The translations under genes were made by a program, and so were the position numbers. The notes beneath the pieces are model-generated. The model saw only the letters and a program-made list of their open reading frames with translations. It ran no database searches and had not been told where the DNA came from. Positions 42,623-50,822 of a DNA stretch of 64,000 nucleotides are shown here, one piece after another; position 1 is the first letter of the stretch; each line of letters begins with the position of its first letter. This DNA is from CALRQJ02 sp943370285 (GTDB lineage: Bacteria > Bacteroidota > Bacteroidia > Chitinophagales > Chitinophagaceae): positions 423,968 to 487,967 of the forward strand of contig CALRQJ020000001.1 of the NCBI GenBank assembly GCA_943370285.1, in the 5' to 3' direction.

Positions 42623-45600
42623 TTATTTTACTTTGTTACGCATCATTTTGAAATACAATAAGGGTACTACCAATAAGGTAAGGAAGGTGGATGTAATGGT
42701 TCCACCCATTAATGAGATGGCTAGACCTTGGAAAATAGGATCAAACAGTATAATTACTGCACCCAATACTACTGCTCCTGCGGTTAACAATATAGGTGTC
42801 GTTCTAACGGCACCTGCTTCAATAATGGCTTGCTTTAAAGGAATGCCATCTTTAAGTCTGATGTCTATAAAGTCAATTAACAGCAAGGAGTTTCGAACCA
42901 TTACCCCCGCTAACGCAATAAATCCAATCATAGAAGTAGCAGTGAAATATGCTCCCAACATCCAGTGCCCAAATAAAATACCAATCAAAGAAAGTGGTAT
43001 AGCAGCTAACATTAACACAGGTACTGTAAAGTTTTGAAACCAAGCTACAATCAACATATAAATGATGATGATGGCAACTACAAATGCAATACCTAAATCT
43101 CTAAATACCTCGAAAGTAATTTGCCACTCGCCATCCCACTTCAATGTAAAATTATCTTCTGTTGCAGGTGGAGCACTATATTCTTCATTCAAACTGTAAC
43201 CAACAGGTAATTGTACTTTTTTCAATTTTTCTGAAATAGCACTCATCGCATAAAACGGACTTTCTAAATTACCAGCCATATCAGCTAGAACATATACTAC
43301 ACGTTTCTGATTTTTACGATAAATATTCGGCTGCTTTACATCTTTGACTACTTGCACTAAATCTCCAAGTGGTACTGCATTACCTTGTTGACCAATGATT
43401 TTCAACGTTTTCAAATCATTCACATCAGCCTTATCAGCATCTGCTAATTTCAGTACAATATTATCTTGATTGTAAGAAACTGATTCGTGCAGCACTCCCA
43501 CCGGCTGACCTGACAAAGCGGCTCTCATAGTAGCAACAATTTGTGCCGGTGCAATGCCATTAAGCATGGCTTTTTCTTTGTCAACTTCAAACCTAAACTC
43601 AGGCTGTGCAGCTTCTACCATCCAATCAACATCTACAACATCTTTTGTACTATCAATGATAGATTTAATTTGCTCAGCTACTTTAATTTGTTGTTTATAG
43701 TCAGGACCATACACCTCTGCCACTATCGTTGACAATACCGGTGGACCGGGTGGCACTTCTACCAATTTAGCATTGGCGTTGTACTTTTTAGCAATGGCTT
43801 GAATACCATTACGCATCTGCTTAACTATATCATGACTTTGTATACTTCTATCTCCTTTATCAACCAAATTCACTTGTATATCTGCCACATTATCGCCTCT
43901 ACGCATATCATAATGCCTAACCAAACCATTAAAACTAATTGGACCTGCTGTACCAACGTAACCTTGTATATTTTTTACATTATCTTCTTCTGCAACAAAA
44001 GCAGCAATTTCTTTTGTTACGGCAGCCGTTTTTTCTAAGGTTGTTCCCTCGGGCATATCTATCACTACTTGAAACTCATTCTTATTATCGAATGGCAACA
44101 TTTTTACCGCTACAGATTTGGTATAAAAAAGCATCATAGAACCCAACAACACAACAACAACCGATACAATAAAAGTCCAACGCTTCCATCTTGTTTCTAA
44201 CATCGGATGAATAGACGCCTTATATATTTTATAAATACGGCTTTGCTCTATGGATGTAGGTTGTTTGTCTGTATGATGATCTTTTTCACGAAGAAAAATA
44301 TACCCTAAGTAAGGTGTTAATGTTAATGCCACAACTAATGACAACAACATTGCAATAGATGCACCAATAGGCATTGGACTCATGTAAGGGCCCATCATAC
44401 CGGATACGAAAGCCATTGGCAATACCGCAGCGATAACGGTGAATGTGGCTAATATTGTTGGGTTACCAACTTCGTTAATGGCATAAATAGCAGCTTGATG
44501 AAATGGTAATCGTTTCATCTTAAAGTGTCGGTGCATATTCTCAGCAATGATAATAGAATCATCTACTACAATACCGGTAATAAATACTAAAGCAAATAGT
44601 GTAATACGGTTGAGCGTATAATCCATGAAATAATACGAGAATAAAGTGAGTGCAAACGTTACAGGCACTGAAAGAAACACTACTAAACCGCCACGCCAAC
44701 CCATTGCTAACATCACAAATAAAGTAACAGCTACAATAGCCACAACTAAGTGCATCAATAATTCAGATACTTTATGCGAAGCAGTTTCACCATAATTTCT
44801 AGTATTGGCTATATTTACTTCATTCGGAATGATTTCATTTTTAACATGATCAACTTTTGAAATAATCAGTTTTGACAAATGCATAGCATCTGCCCCTTTC
44901 TTTTTGGCAATTGATAATGTTATAGCTTGATACTCTGATGCAGTTGCACGAGCTTTTGCAGTGTCTGCTTTACCATGTCCAAAAAATACATATTGGCTTG
45001 GCGTTTCAGCACCATCAACTACGCTAGCAATTTGACGCAGATAAACGGGTTGTTGATTATTGATACCAACAATAAGATTTTCTAACTCTTCTTTTGTACT
45101 GATAAAGTTACCAGTTTGCACAGAAAAAGAAGTATCCTGCTTAATTAAATTACCACTTACAACTTGTTCGTTACTTCCTTGTATTTGTTTACTGATGGTA
45201 AGAAAATCAACTTTGTTTTCAGCCATCTTATCTTTATCTAAAATAACCTGTACTTGTCTGCTTCTACCACCTATTATATTTACGGTTGCAACATCGGGTA
45301 TCTTTTTAATTTCATTGGTTAAAGCCTCTCCCATTTGGCGCAAACTGTAATCATCATACTTATCACTCCAAAGAGTTAAACCCAACACAGGCACATCGTC
45401 AATTGCTCTAGATTTTATTAAAGGCAGGGTTACACCTTGCGGCATTTTATCCATGCTCTTCATAATTTCGTTATAGAGTTTTACCAATGAACGTTCTACA
45501 TCTTCACCAACATAAAACTGAACAATCAACATGGCCTGTCCTTGCATAGAAGTAGAATAAACATACTCTACACCCTTAACATTGGATACAATTTTTTCTA

Positions 45601-45814
45601 GCGGTGCTACTAATTTCGTTTCTACTTCTTTTACCCCAGCACCTGGAAAGCCAATCATAATATCAGCTATGGGCACTTCAATTTGTGGCTCTTCTTCTCT
45701 TGGAATTAACATAGTACTGTAACCACCAATTAATAAAAAGGCAATCATCAGCAATACTGTTAACTTAGAAGTAAGAAAAGCATTGGCTATTCTACCCGAC
45801 AATCCTTTTTCCAT
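42623..45814 (-). CDS. RND efflux pump, inner-membrane subunit (AcrB-like)
   Basis: Proton-driven trimeric exporter, 1063 residues with about twelve membrane helices and two large periplasmic loops. Landmarks: AFLTSKLTVLLMIAFLLIGG (TM1), IPREEEPQIEVP and IGFPGAGVKEVE (porter domain start), GRSRQVQVILDKDKMAEN, and GIVVDDSIIIAENMHRH in TM4 with the proton-relay aspartates. The second half repeats the first (PLSLIGILFGHWMLGAYFTA, GVMVRNSLLLIDFI). The MVRNS variant replaces the usual VGKNA, and the pump looks like the hydrophobic/organic-substrate class rather than CusA-type heavy-metal pumps, which carry a Met cluster. Follows the adaptor after 26 bp. Substrate unknown. Confidence 0.92.
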   Translation of the reverse strand: MEKGLSGRIANAFLTSKLTVLLMIAFLLIGGYSTMLIPREEEPQIEVPIADIMIGFPGAGVKEVETKLVAPLEKIVSNVKGVEYVYSTSMQGQAMLIVQFYVGEDVERSLVKLYNEIMKSMDKMPQGVTLPLIKSRAIDDVPVLGLTLWSDKYDDYSLRQMGEALTNEIKKIPDVATVNIIGGRSRQVQVILDKDKMAENKVDFLTISKQIQGSNEQVVSGNLIKQDTSFSVQTGNFISTKEELENLIVGINNQQPVYLRQIASVVDGAETPSQYVFFGHGKADTAKARATASEYQAITLSIAKKKGADAMHLSKLIISKVDHVKNEIIPNEVNIANTRNYGETASHKVSELLMHLVVAIVAVTLFVMLAMGWRGGLVVFLSVPVTFALTLFSYYFMDYTLNRITLFALVFITGIVVDDSIIIAENMHRHFKMKRLPFHQAAIYAINEVGNPTILATFTVIAAVLPMAFVSGMMGPYMSPMPIGASIAMLLSLVVALTLTPYLGYIFLREKDHHTDKQPTSIEQSRIYKIYKASIHPMLETRWKRWTFIVSVVVVLLGSMMLFYTKSVAVKMLPFDNKNEFQVVIDMPEGTTLEKTAAVTKEIAAFVAEEDNVKNIQGYVGTAGPISFNGLVRHYDMRRGDNVADIQVNLVDKGDRSIQSHDIVKQMRNGIQAIAKKYNANAKLVEVPPGPPVLSTIVAEVYGPDYKQQIKVAEQIKSIIDSTKDVVDVDWMVEAAQPEFRFEVDKEKAMLNGIAPAQIVATMRAALSGQPVGVLHESVSYNQDNIVLKLADADKADVNDLKTLKIIGQQGNAVPLGDLVQVVKDVKQPNIYRKNQKRVVYVLADMAGNLESPFYAMSAISEKLKKVQLPVGYSLNEEYSAPPATEDNFTLKWDGEWQITFEVFRDLGIAFVVAIIIIYMLIVAWFQNFTVPVLMLAAIPLSLIGILFGHWMLGAYFTATSMIGFIALAGVMVRNSLLLIDFIDIRLKDGIPLKQAIIEAGAVRTTPILLTAGAVVLGAVIILFDPIFQGLAISLMGGTITSTFLTLLVVPLLYFKMMRNKVK

Positions 45815-45840
45815 AAATATATTTTAGCTATTTTTTTTAA

Positions 45841-46944
45841 TTATTGTTTTACCGTAACGGCTGCGCCATTAAATAATCTACCGTCGGCAGATAGAATAAA
45901 CTGTTCAGTAGCACTTAAACCAGACAACACTTCAATACTTGTACCGTAGGTTTTACCTAATCTCAACCAACGTAACAAAGCAGTATTTTTTGTACTAACG
46001 GTATATACTCCGGCAAGCTGATCTTTGTACACCACACTTGATAAAGGAATCAACACTACATCGGTTGCAGGCTTTGCCGCAACGGCTTTACCTTCGATTG
46101 AAACATTCACATACATACCACTATACAATCCTTTTTTATCATTGTCCGGCACAGCAATTTTTACGATGTATTGACCTCCTGTAAATTGTGAAGATGGATT
46201 GAGTTGTATGATCTTTCCAGAGAAAGTTTTACCGGTTGATTTGATGAGTACTTGTGCAACATCGCCAATCTTAACCGTACTAATTGCATTTTCAGGAATA
46301 GCAGCACTTACTTGAAAGCTACCACCTTGCTCAATCACCACAATAGGCATTCCCGGTGATGCCATAGTACCAGCCTCTGCATTCTTTTGCACAATTACGC
46401 CGCTAAAAGGCGCTGTTAACACGGTATAGTTCATCATAGCACTCACTTCATTTCGCATTTCTTTTGCAGCAGCTAATCTTGCTTTTGCTGCATTGTATTG
46501 TAGTGTTACATTATCCAATTCCTTTGCCGTTGCACTTTGTTGATTGTATAAGGCAGTAAATCGGTCAAAATCTTTTTGTGCATTTTTTACATGGGCTTCA
46601 GCTTCTGCGATAGCAGCATCAGTTTGTGCTTTCTTAGCACCCATATCTTGGTTATTGATGGTTGCAATGACTTGCCCTTTTTGCACATAGTCACCAACTT
46701 TAACGCTAAGCTTTGTGATATAACCCATCACCCTTGTACTAATAGCAGCCGTTTGTCCTGCTTCAATTTGTCCACTTGCACTAATACCGTTTTGCTGTGT
46801 TGCAGTAGGCTGGCTCAAAGTGACAGCTACGGTAGCTTGTTTTGTATTTGTTGCTGTTGCCTTATCACCTATGCAGGACATTAATCCGATTGAGGCTATA
46901 CCTAAAAGCAGGAATGAAAATTTGAATGATACTATTGCGTTCAT
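45841..46944 (-). CDS. RND efflux periplasmic adaptor (membrane fusion lipoprotein)
   Basis: Links the inner-membrane pump to the TolC channel. The N-terminus carries a lipoprotein signal with lipobox GLMSC. Then come a lipoyl half (GQIEAGQTAAISTRVMGYIT, DYVQKGQVIATINNQD), an alpha-helical hairpin (AEAEAHVKNAQKDFDRFTAL), the other lipoyl half (YTVLTAPFSGVIVQKNAEAG), the beta-barrel domain and the membrane-proximal domain ending in LFNGAAVTVKQ. Length 367 is normal. It lies 23 bp after the tolC-like gene and 26 bp before the pump. Confidence 0.93.
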   Translation of the reverse strand: MNAIVSFKFSFLLLGIASIGLMSCIGDKATATNTKQATVAVTLSQPTATQQNGISASGQIEAGQTAAISTRVMGYITKLSVKVGDYVQKGQVIATINNQDMGAKKAQTDAAIAEAEAHVKNAQKDFDRFTALYNQQSATAKELDNVTLQYNAAKARLAAAKEMRNEVSAMMNYTVLTAPFSGVIVQKNAEAGTMASPGMPIVVIEQGGSFQVSAAIPENAISTVKIGDVAQVLIKSTGKTFSGKIIQLNPSSQFTGGQYIVKIAVPDNDKKGLYSGMYVNVSIEGKAVAAKPATDVVLIPLSSVVYKDQLAGVYTVSTKNTALLRWLRLGKTYGTSIEVLSGLSATEQFILSADGRLFNGAAVTVKQ

Positions 46945-46967
46945 ATGTATTTGATTAAAGCGTTTAA

Positions 46968-48308
46968 TTAATTAGATGATGTAGTTAAAAATTTCAAGTA
47001 AGCTTTGGTAATAGCAATACTGTGTAGCGACTGTTGGTAGTCTAATTTATTTTTAGACAATTGCATTTGCACCATCAATACATCGGTAGTATTTACTAGT
47101 CCTTGCTCATATCTATTTTGCATAATGCGTAGAGATTCTTCTGATAAACCGATAGCTTGTTTACGCTGTTTTAATTGGTAGGTTGCAGCTTGAATATCGC
47201 TAAGTGTTTTATTTACTTCAAGCTGGCTTTGTTCTTTTTGAACCTCTAATTCATTAGCCAACTTGTTTCGCTGTAAGGTTTGCGTTGCCATACTATTTTT
47301 TATGGTGTTGCCTTTGAAAATATCCCACGATAATTGAATGCCTGCTAAATAAGCTCCACTGCCAAAACCAATTAACTTCCTATCATTTAATTGATAAGAG
47401 GCAAAAGCATTTAATTTTGGCAGATACCCAATTTTGGTAGATTTAATCATCATATCTGATGATTTCAATGCAGCTTCCATTGCTTTAAAATCTGCTCTTG
47501 CAGCAGCAATTGAAGCAACTGTATCAATCAAAGCAGCAGATTCATAAATCGATTCGTTTACTTTATAAGTAGTGCCGACAGATTTACCCATTAAGAGATT
47601 TAGGTAATCAGAAATAATTGTTGTGTTAGATTTTGCAGTGTACAAATTAGCCGATACATCCGCAATTTGCACTTGTACATTTAATACATCAGACTTTTGT
47701 AATAAACCTTGCTGGTATCTATTAGAAGTGAAAGTGAGTAAGGCATTAAAATGTTGTAAGGTCTCCTCTAAAACTGCAATAGAACGATAGGTTAACTGTA
47801 ATTGTACGAATGCTTTCTCCACTTCAAAAGAAAGATATTCGGCTGTTCTTTGTGTTTTAAATTGATAAATTTCCGACTGCATTTTTACTGCCTTACGCAT
47901 GTACTGCAAATCCATATTTATAATGGGTTGTTGTACGGTAAGCTTTGTCATAAAATCTGAAATCCCGTTTGGCTTGTTTAATAAAGTAGGATTAAAATCT
48001 GCTTGTTCAATGCGCTGCTGTTGCAGCTTGAACCCAAATGCATTTAGTGGATTATCCGTTGCCATTCCGAAATACGAGAGATTGATTTGAGGTAATTGAA
48101 TCGCCTCTGTTTGTTTGTATTGTGCGGCAGCAATTTTTTCGTCTTGCTTTACTACTGCCAATGTTTTGTTATGCTGTAATGTTTGCTGCAATGCATCTTG
48201 CAAAGTGAGCAGTTTAGCAACTTCTTGTGACGCAACCGTATTGATTAGCATAAAGAAGGAAATAAAAACAGCGAGACTACTTACCATCAAATTATTCTGT
48301 CTATTCAT
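46968..48308 (-). CDS. TolC-family outer-membrane efflux channel
   Basis: First gene of the efflux operon. From ATG 48308 (MNRQNNLMVSSLAVFISFFM) a signal peptide precedes two tandem OEP helical repeats: LTLQDALQQTLQHNKTLAVV, SFEVEKAFVQLQLTYRSIAV, RYQQGLLQKSDVLNVQVQIA and, in the second half, LRIMQNRYEQGLVNTTDVLM. The duplicated YxQGL-x-x-x-D-V-L motif is the hallmark of TolC proteins. Length 446 is standard. The open frame extends 12 codons further upstream, into the region carrying the -7 box at 48326-48333, so the later ATG is preferred. Confidence 0.93.
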   Translation of the reverse strand: MNRQNNLMVSSLAVFISFFMLINTVASQEVAKLLTLQDALQQTLQHNKTLAVVKQDEKIAAAQYKQTEAIQLPQINLSYFGMATDNPLNAFGFKLQQQRIEQADFNPTLLNKPNGISDFMTKLTVQQPIINMDLQYMRKAVKMQSEIYQFKTQRTAEYLSFEVEKAFVQLQLTYRSIAVLEETLQHFNALLTFTSNRYQQGLLQKSDVLNVQVQIADVSANLYTAKSNTTIISDYLNLLMGKSVGTTYKVNESIYESAALIDTVASIAAARADFKAMEAALKSSDMMIKSTKIGYLPKLNAFASYQLNDRKLIGFGSGAYLAGIQLSWDIFKGNTIKNSMATQTLQRNKLANELEVQKEQSQLEVNKTLSDIQAATYQLKQRKQAIGLSEESLRIMQNRYEQGLVNTTDVLMVQMQLSKNKLDYQQSLHSIAITKAYLKFLTTSSN

Positions 48309-48325
48309 ATTTTCAGATTTGAAGG

Positions 48326-48333
48326 CAAAACTA
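48326..48333 (-). promoter_or_regulatory. Efflux operon promoter, -7 box TAGTTTTG
   Basis: On the minus strand TAGTTTTG matches TAnnTTTG exactly. No TTTG lies at the -33 position; a Crp/Fnr-like dyad is centred 36.5 bp upstream of the last base of the box instead. This suggests an activator-dependent promoter. Confidence 0.6.
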
Positions 48334-48355
48334 TTCTTACACAAAAGCTTGCATA

Positions 48356-48369
48356 GTAACTTTTGTCAC
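48356..48369. promoter_or_regulatory. Crp/Fnr-like dyad A, GTAAC-N4-GTCAC
   Basis: GTAACTTTTGTCAC, 5-4-5 architecture as in Fnr-type sites. Centre 48362.5, which is 36.5 bp upstream of the last base of the efflux-operon -7 box. Outermost site on the efflux side. Confidence 0.55.
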
Positions 48370-48394
48370 GCAGTAAATAATAAAGAGCAGTTTG

Positions 48395-48408
48395 GTGACT
48401 AAAGTCAC
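48395..48408. promoter_or_regulatory. Crp/Fnr-like dyad B, GTGAC-N4-GTCAC
   Basis: GTGACTAAAGTCAC is a perfect inverted repeat (GTGACT/AGTCAC). Centre 48401.5, 39 bp inward from dyad A. It is the best match of the four and may be a distal or repressing site. Confidence 0.6.
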
Positions 48409-48444
48409 ACAACATCCATACAACAAACGAGTATGCCATGAATC

Positions 48445-48458
48445 ATGACGAATGTCAT
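48445..48458. promoter_or_regulatory. Crp/Fnr-like dyad C, ATGAC-N4-GTCAT
   Basis: ATGACGAATGTCAT has perfectly complementary 5-bp arms around 4 bp. Centre 48451.5, 22 bp upstream of dyad D, i.e. about two helical turns away on nearly the same face. Confidence 0.55.
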
Positions 48459-48466
48459 ATTCTTAT

Positions 48467-48480
48467 GTAACCTACATCAC
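48467..48480. promoter_or_regulatory. Crp/Fnr-like dyad D, GTAAC-N4-ATCAC
   Basis: GTAACCTACATCAC, centre 48473.5, 36.5 bp upstream of the last base of the sulfur-operon -7 box: the same distance as dyad A keeps from the efflux-operon box. This corresponds to roughly -41 from the expected transcription start, the class II activator position. Confidence 0.55.
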
Positions 48481-48502
48481 AGAGCAGGGATAGGTAGCGG
48501 TC

Positions 48503-48510
48503 TAATTTTG
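48503..48510 (+). promoter_or_regulatory. Sulfur operon promoter, -7 box TAATTTTG
   Basis: TAATTTTG matches TAnnTTTG exactly and gives a leader of about 55 nt before the ATG at 48571. No TTTG at -33; dyad D occupies the activator position. Confidence 0.6.
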
Positions 48511-48570
48511 TATTGTAAAATTTAAGACGAGATATCAATCAACATCAACACAACACAAAAACAACTACTT

Positions 48571-49803
48571 ATGAAACAGATAATCATACTAGGAGCCGGA
48601 ACTGCCGGTACAATGATGGCCAATCATTTAAAGCATGAACTTAAAACTGAAGATTGGAACATTACCATCATTGATGAAAGAACAGAACATCATTATCAAC
48701 CCGGTTATCTTTTTCTACCCTTTGATATTTACAGTCCGGAAGACATCATTAAACCAACCAAAGACTTTATTCCTAAAGGTGTACAACTGCTTACTGCAAG
48801 CATTGATAAAATTGAACCTACTCAAAACATCATCAAACTACAAAATGGTGAGGCCATTGCTTACAATATTTTGATTATTGCAACGGGTGCTAAAATTGCG
48901 CCGGAAGAAATAGAGGGAATGAAAGGTGCAGCTTGGCAACAATCTGTTTTTGATTTTTATACGTTCGAAGGTGCTTTAGCACTTAGAAATAAATTAAGAA
49001 CCTGGGAAGGCGGAAAATTGGTAGTACATATTACCGAGATGCCAATCAAATGTCCTGTAGCACCATTAGAATTTGCATTTCTAGCAGATTCATTTTTTAA
49101 GCACAAACATATGAGAGACAAAGTAGAGATCACTTATGTTACCCCTTTAGGTGGTGCTTTTACTAAACCAAAAGCAACCGCAGCATTGGGTCATTTGCTT
49201 GAAGAAAAAAATATCAAGATCGAAACAGATTTTGCGATTGCTGAAATTGATAATGACAATAAAAAGATGATTGATTACGGTGGCAGAGCAATTGATTTTG
49301 ATGTATTGGTAACTGTTCCAACCAATAAAGGAGATGAAATGATTGAGCGTTCAGGCATGGGTGATGATTTAAACTTTATCCCAACCAATAAAGCCACTTT
49401 ACAATCTAAACTGTATGACAATATATTTATAATAGGCGATGCTTCAGACATTCCCGCATCTAAAGCCGGATCTGTAGCACACTTTGAAGCCGAAATTTTA
49501 ACAGAGAATATTATTCATTATATCAAGGGCGAACCCCTTAAAGCAGAATTTGACGGCCATGCTAATTGCTTTGTAGAAACAGGTAATGGCAAAGCATTAT
49601 TGATTGATTTTAATTACACCCATGAACCCGTAGAAGGCACCTTCCCATTCCCCGGCGTTGGTCCGTTGAGATTATTGAAAGAAAGCAGAATGAATCATAT
49701 GGGCAAACTAGCATTCAGATGGATTTATTGGAATATGTTATTAAAAGGAACTCACATTCCTTTTGTATCGGCTCAAATGTCAGAATCAGGTAAAGAATTT
49801 TAA
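48571..49803 (+). CDS. Sulfide:quinone oxidoreductase-like flavoprotein
   Basis: Oxidises sulfide to protein-bound polysulfide and passes electrons through FAD to quinone. 410 residues with FAD motif IIILGAGTAGTMMANHLKHE, a second nucleotide-fold motif ILIIATGAKIAPEEIEGMKG, and GDASDIPASKAGSVAHFEAE (FAD ribityl site). The two redox cysteines are present, C161 in MPIKCPVAPLEF and C333 in GHANCFVETG; a third cysteine near residue 127, found in some SQR types, is absent. The C-terminal KESRMNHMGKLAFRWIYWNM is amphipathic, as needed for membrane attachment. First gene of a three-gene operon with TusE/DsrC- and DsrE2-like proteins, which supports sulfur rather than NADH chemistry. Confidence 0.87.
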   Translation: MKQIIILGAGTAGTMMANHLKHELKTEDWNITIIDERTEHHYQPGYLFLPFDIYSPEDIIKPTKDFIPKGVQLLTASIDKIEPTQNIIKLQNGEAIAYNILIIATGAKIAPEEIEGMKGAAWQQSVFDFYTFEGALALRNKLRTWEGGKLVVHITEMPIKCPVAPLEFAFLADSFFKHKHMRDKVEITYVTPLGGAFTKPKATAALGHLLEEKNIKIETDFAIAEIDNDNKKMIDYGGRAIDFDVLVTVPTNKGDEMIERSGMGDDLNFIPTNKATLQSKLYDNIFIIGDASDIPASKAGSVAHFEAEILTENIIHYIKGEPLKAEFDGHANCFVETGNGKALLIDFNYTHEPVEGTFPFPGVGPLRLLKESRMNHMGKLAFRWIYWNMLLKGTHIPFVSAQMSESGKEF

Positions 49804-49824
49804 TTCATTATAAAAACAACAACT

Positions 49825-50133
49825 ATGGAAAAGCAAATTGCAGGCAAAACAATTGACGTAAATGAAGAAGGGTATCTAACCAACTTCAGTCAATGGGAAA
49901 CGGCAGTAGGAGAAGCTATTGCAACCGAATCAAACATTAATTTAACGCCTCGCCATTGGGAAGTGATTAACTATTTACAAAACGAATTCAAAAATGAATC
50001 GCCACTCAGCATCCGAAAAATTGGCAAAAGTGGTGTAGTTGATATTAAAGAATTTTATGCACTTTTTCCTAATGCACCTTTAAAAACAGCAACTAAAATT
50101 GCAGGTGTTCCTAAACCGGCAAGTTGTATTTAA
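49825..50133 (+). CDS. TusE/DsrC-family sulfur-carrier protein, single-cysteine form
   Basis: Small sulfur-relay protein (102 aa) with the family end IAGVPKPASCI. The penultimate cysteine C101 (Cys A), which carries the persulfide, is present. The second cysteine of true DsrC, eleven residues earlier, is replaced by T90 in LKTATKIAG. This single-Cys form is TusE-like: able to accept and hand on sulfur but not to form the DsrC intramolecular disulfide or trisulfide used with sulfite reductase. Other landmarks: EEGYLTNFSQWETAVGEAIA and LTPRHWEVINYLQNEF. It starts 21 bp after the SQR gene and ends 20 bp before the DsrE2 gene. Confidence 0.92.
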   Translation: MEKQIAGKTIDVNEEGYLTNFSQWETAVGEAIATESNINLTPRHWEVINYLQNEFKNESPLSIRKIGKSGVVDIKEFYALFPNAPLKTATKIAGVPKPASCI

Positions 50134-50153
50134 TCATTTATAAACAAACAATC

Positions 50154-50636
50154 ATGAGTGAATATAATGGCGAAATTAGAAAGATGATGATCATTCTTTC
50201 TAAAGCCACCCTCGAAAATGTATATGCTGCATTTGTGTTAGCCAATGGCGCAAGAATGGAAGGCATAGAAGCTGAAATGTTCTTTACCTTTTTTGGACTT
50301 GAAGCAGTGCATAAAAAGAAATTAGAACACCTACACGTAGCTACGGTTGGCAACCCTGCCATGCACATGCCTACTTTATTGGGTGGCTTACCTGGCATGG
50401 AAGCATTAGCTACCCACATGATGAAAAAAGAAATGGAAAAAATTGATATGCCTGATGTGCATGAATTTCTAGAAATACTGCAAGCTTCGGGTGTAAAATT
50501 ATGGGCTTGCAAATTAGCCATGGAAATGTTTCACTACACTAAAGAAGACATGATTGAAGGACTAGATGGTGTAATTACGGTTGGCGATTTTTACAAACAA
50601 GGAAATGGTATTGGAACACACATGTTGTTTATATAA
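50154..50636 (+). CDS. DsrE2-like sulfur-transfer protein
   Basis: 160 residues from ATG 50154 (MSEYNGEIRKMM). DsrE/DsrF/DrsH-like fold: KMMIILSKATLENVYAAFVL (first strand and helix), EAEMFFTFFGLEAVHKK, and a long Met- and Leu-rich middle (MHMPTLLGGLPGMEALATHM) typical of DsrE2, which may bind a membrane. The only cysteine, C119 in GVKLWACKLAMEMF, is at the expected persulfide-carrying site. Third gene of the operon, so it probably exchanges sulfur with the TusE-like protein after sulfide oxidation. The frame starts ten codons earlier, but ATG 50154 gives the better N-terminus. A strong terminator follows. Confidence 0.88.
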   Translation: MSEYNGEIRKMMIILSKATLENVYAAFVLANGARMEGIEAEMFFTFFGLEAVHKKKLEHLHVATVGNPAMHMPTLLGGLPGMEALATHMMKKEMEKIDMPDVHEFLEILQASGVKLWACKLAMEMFHYTKEDMIEGLDGVITVGDFYKQGNGIGTHMLFI

Positions 50637-50671
50637 GTTTCATATGGTGTTGTTGAGATTGATGAATAGGT

Positions 50672-50702
50672 ATAAGGGGGGCAAATTTTTTGTCCCCCTT
50701 AT
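50672..50702 (+). terminator. Terminator after the sulfur operon
   Basis: Stem ATAAGGGGGGCAAA (50672-50685) with TTTGTCCCCCTTAT (50689-50702), one G-T pair, T-rich loop, followed by TTATTAAT. Lies 36 bp after the DsrE2 stop. Confidence 0.75.
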
Positions 50703-50822
50703 TTATTAATGAAATAAAGAACAATCAAATTAAAATAATTGAAATGCAAAAATAAATCGGCAAACCATAAATAATAGCCTATCTTACATCAAAGAAAACA
50801 CCTGAAAATCTATATCAAATAT

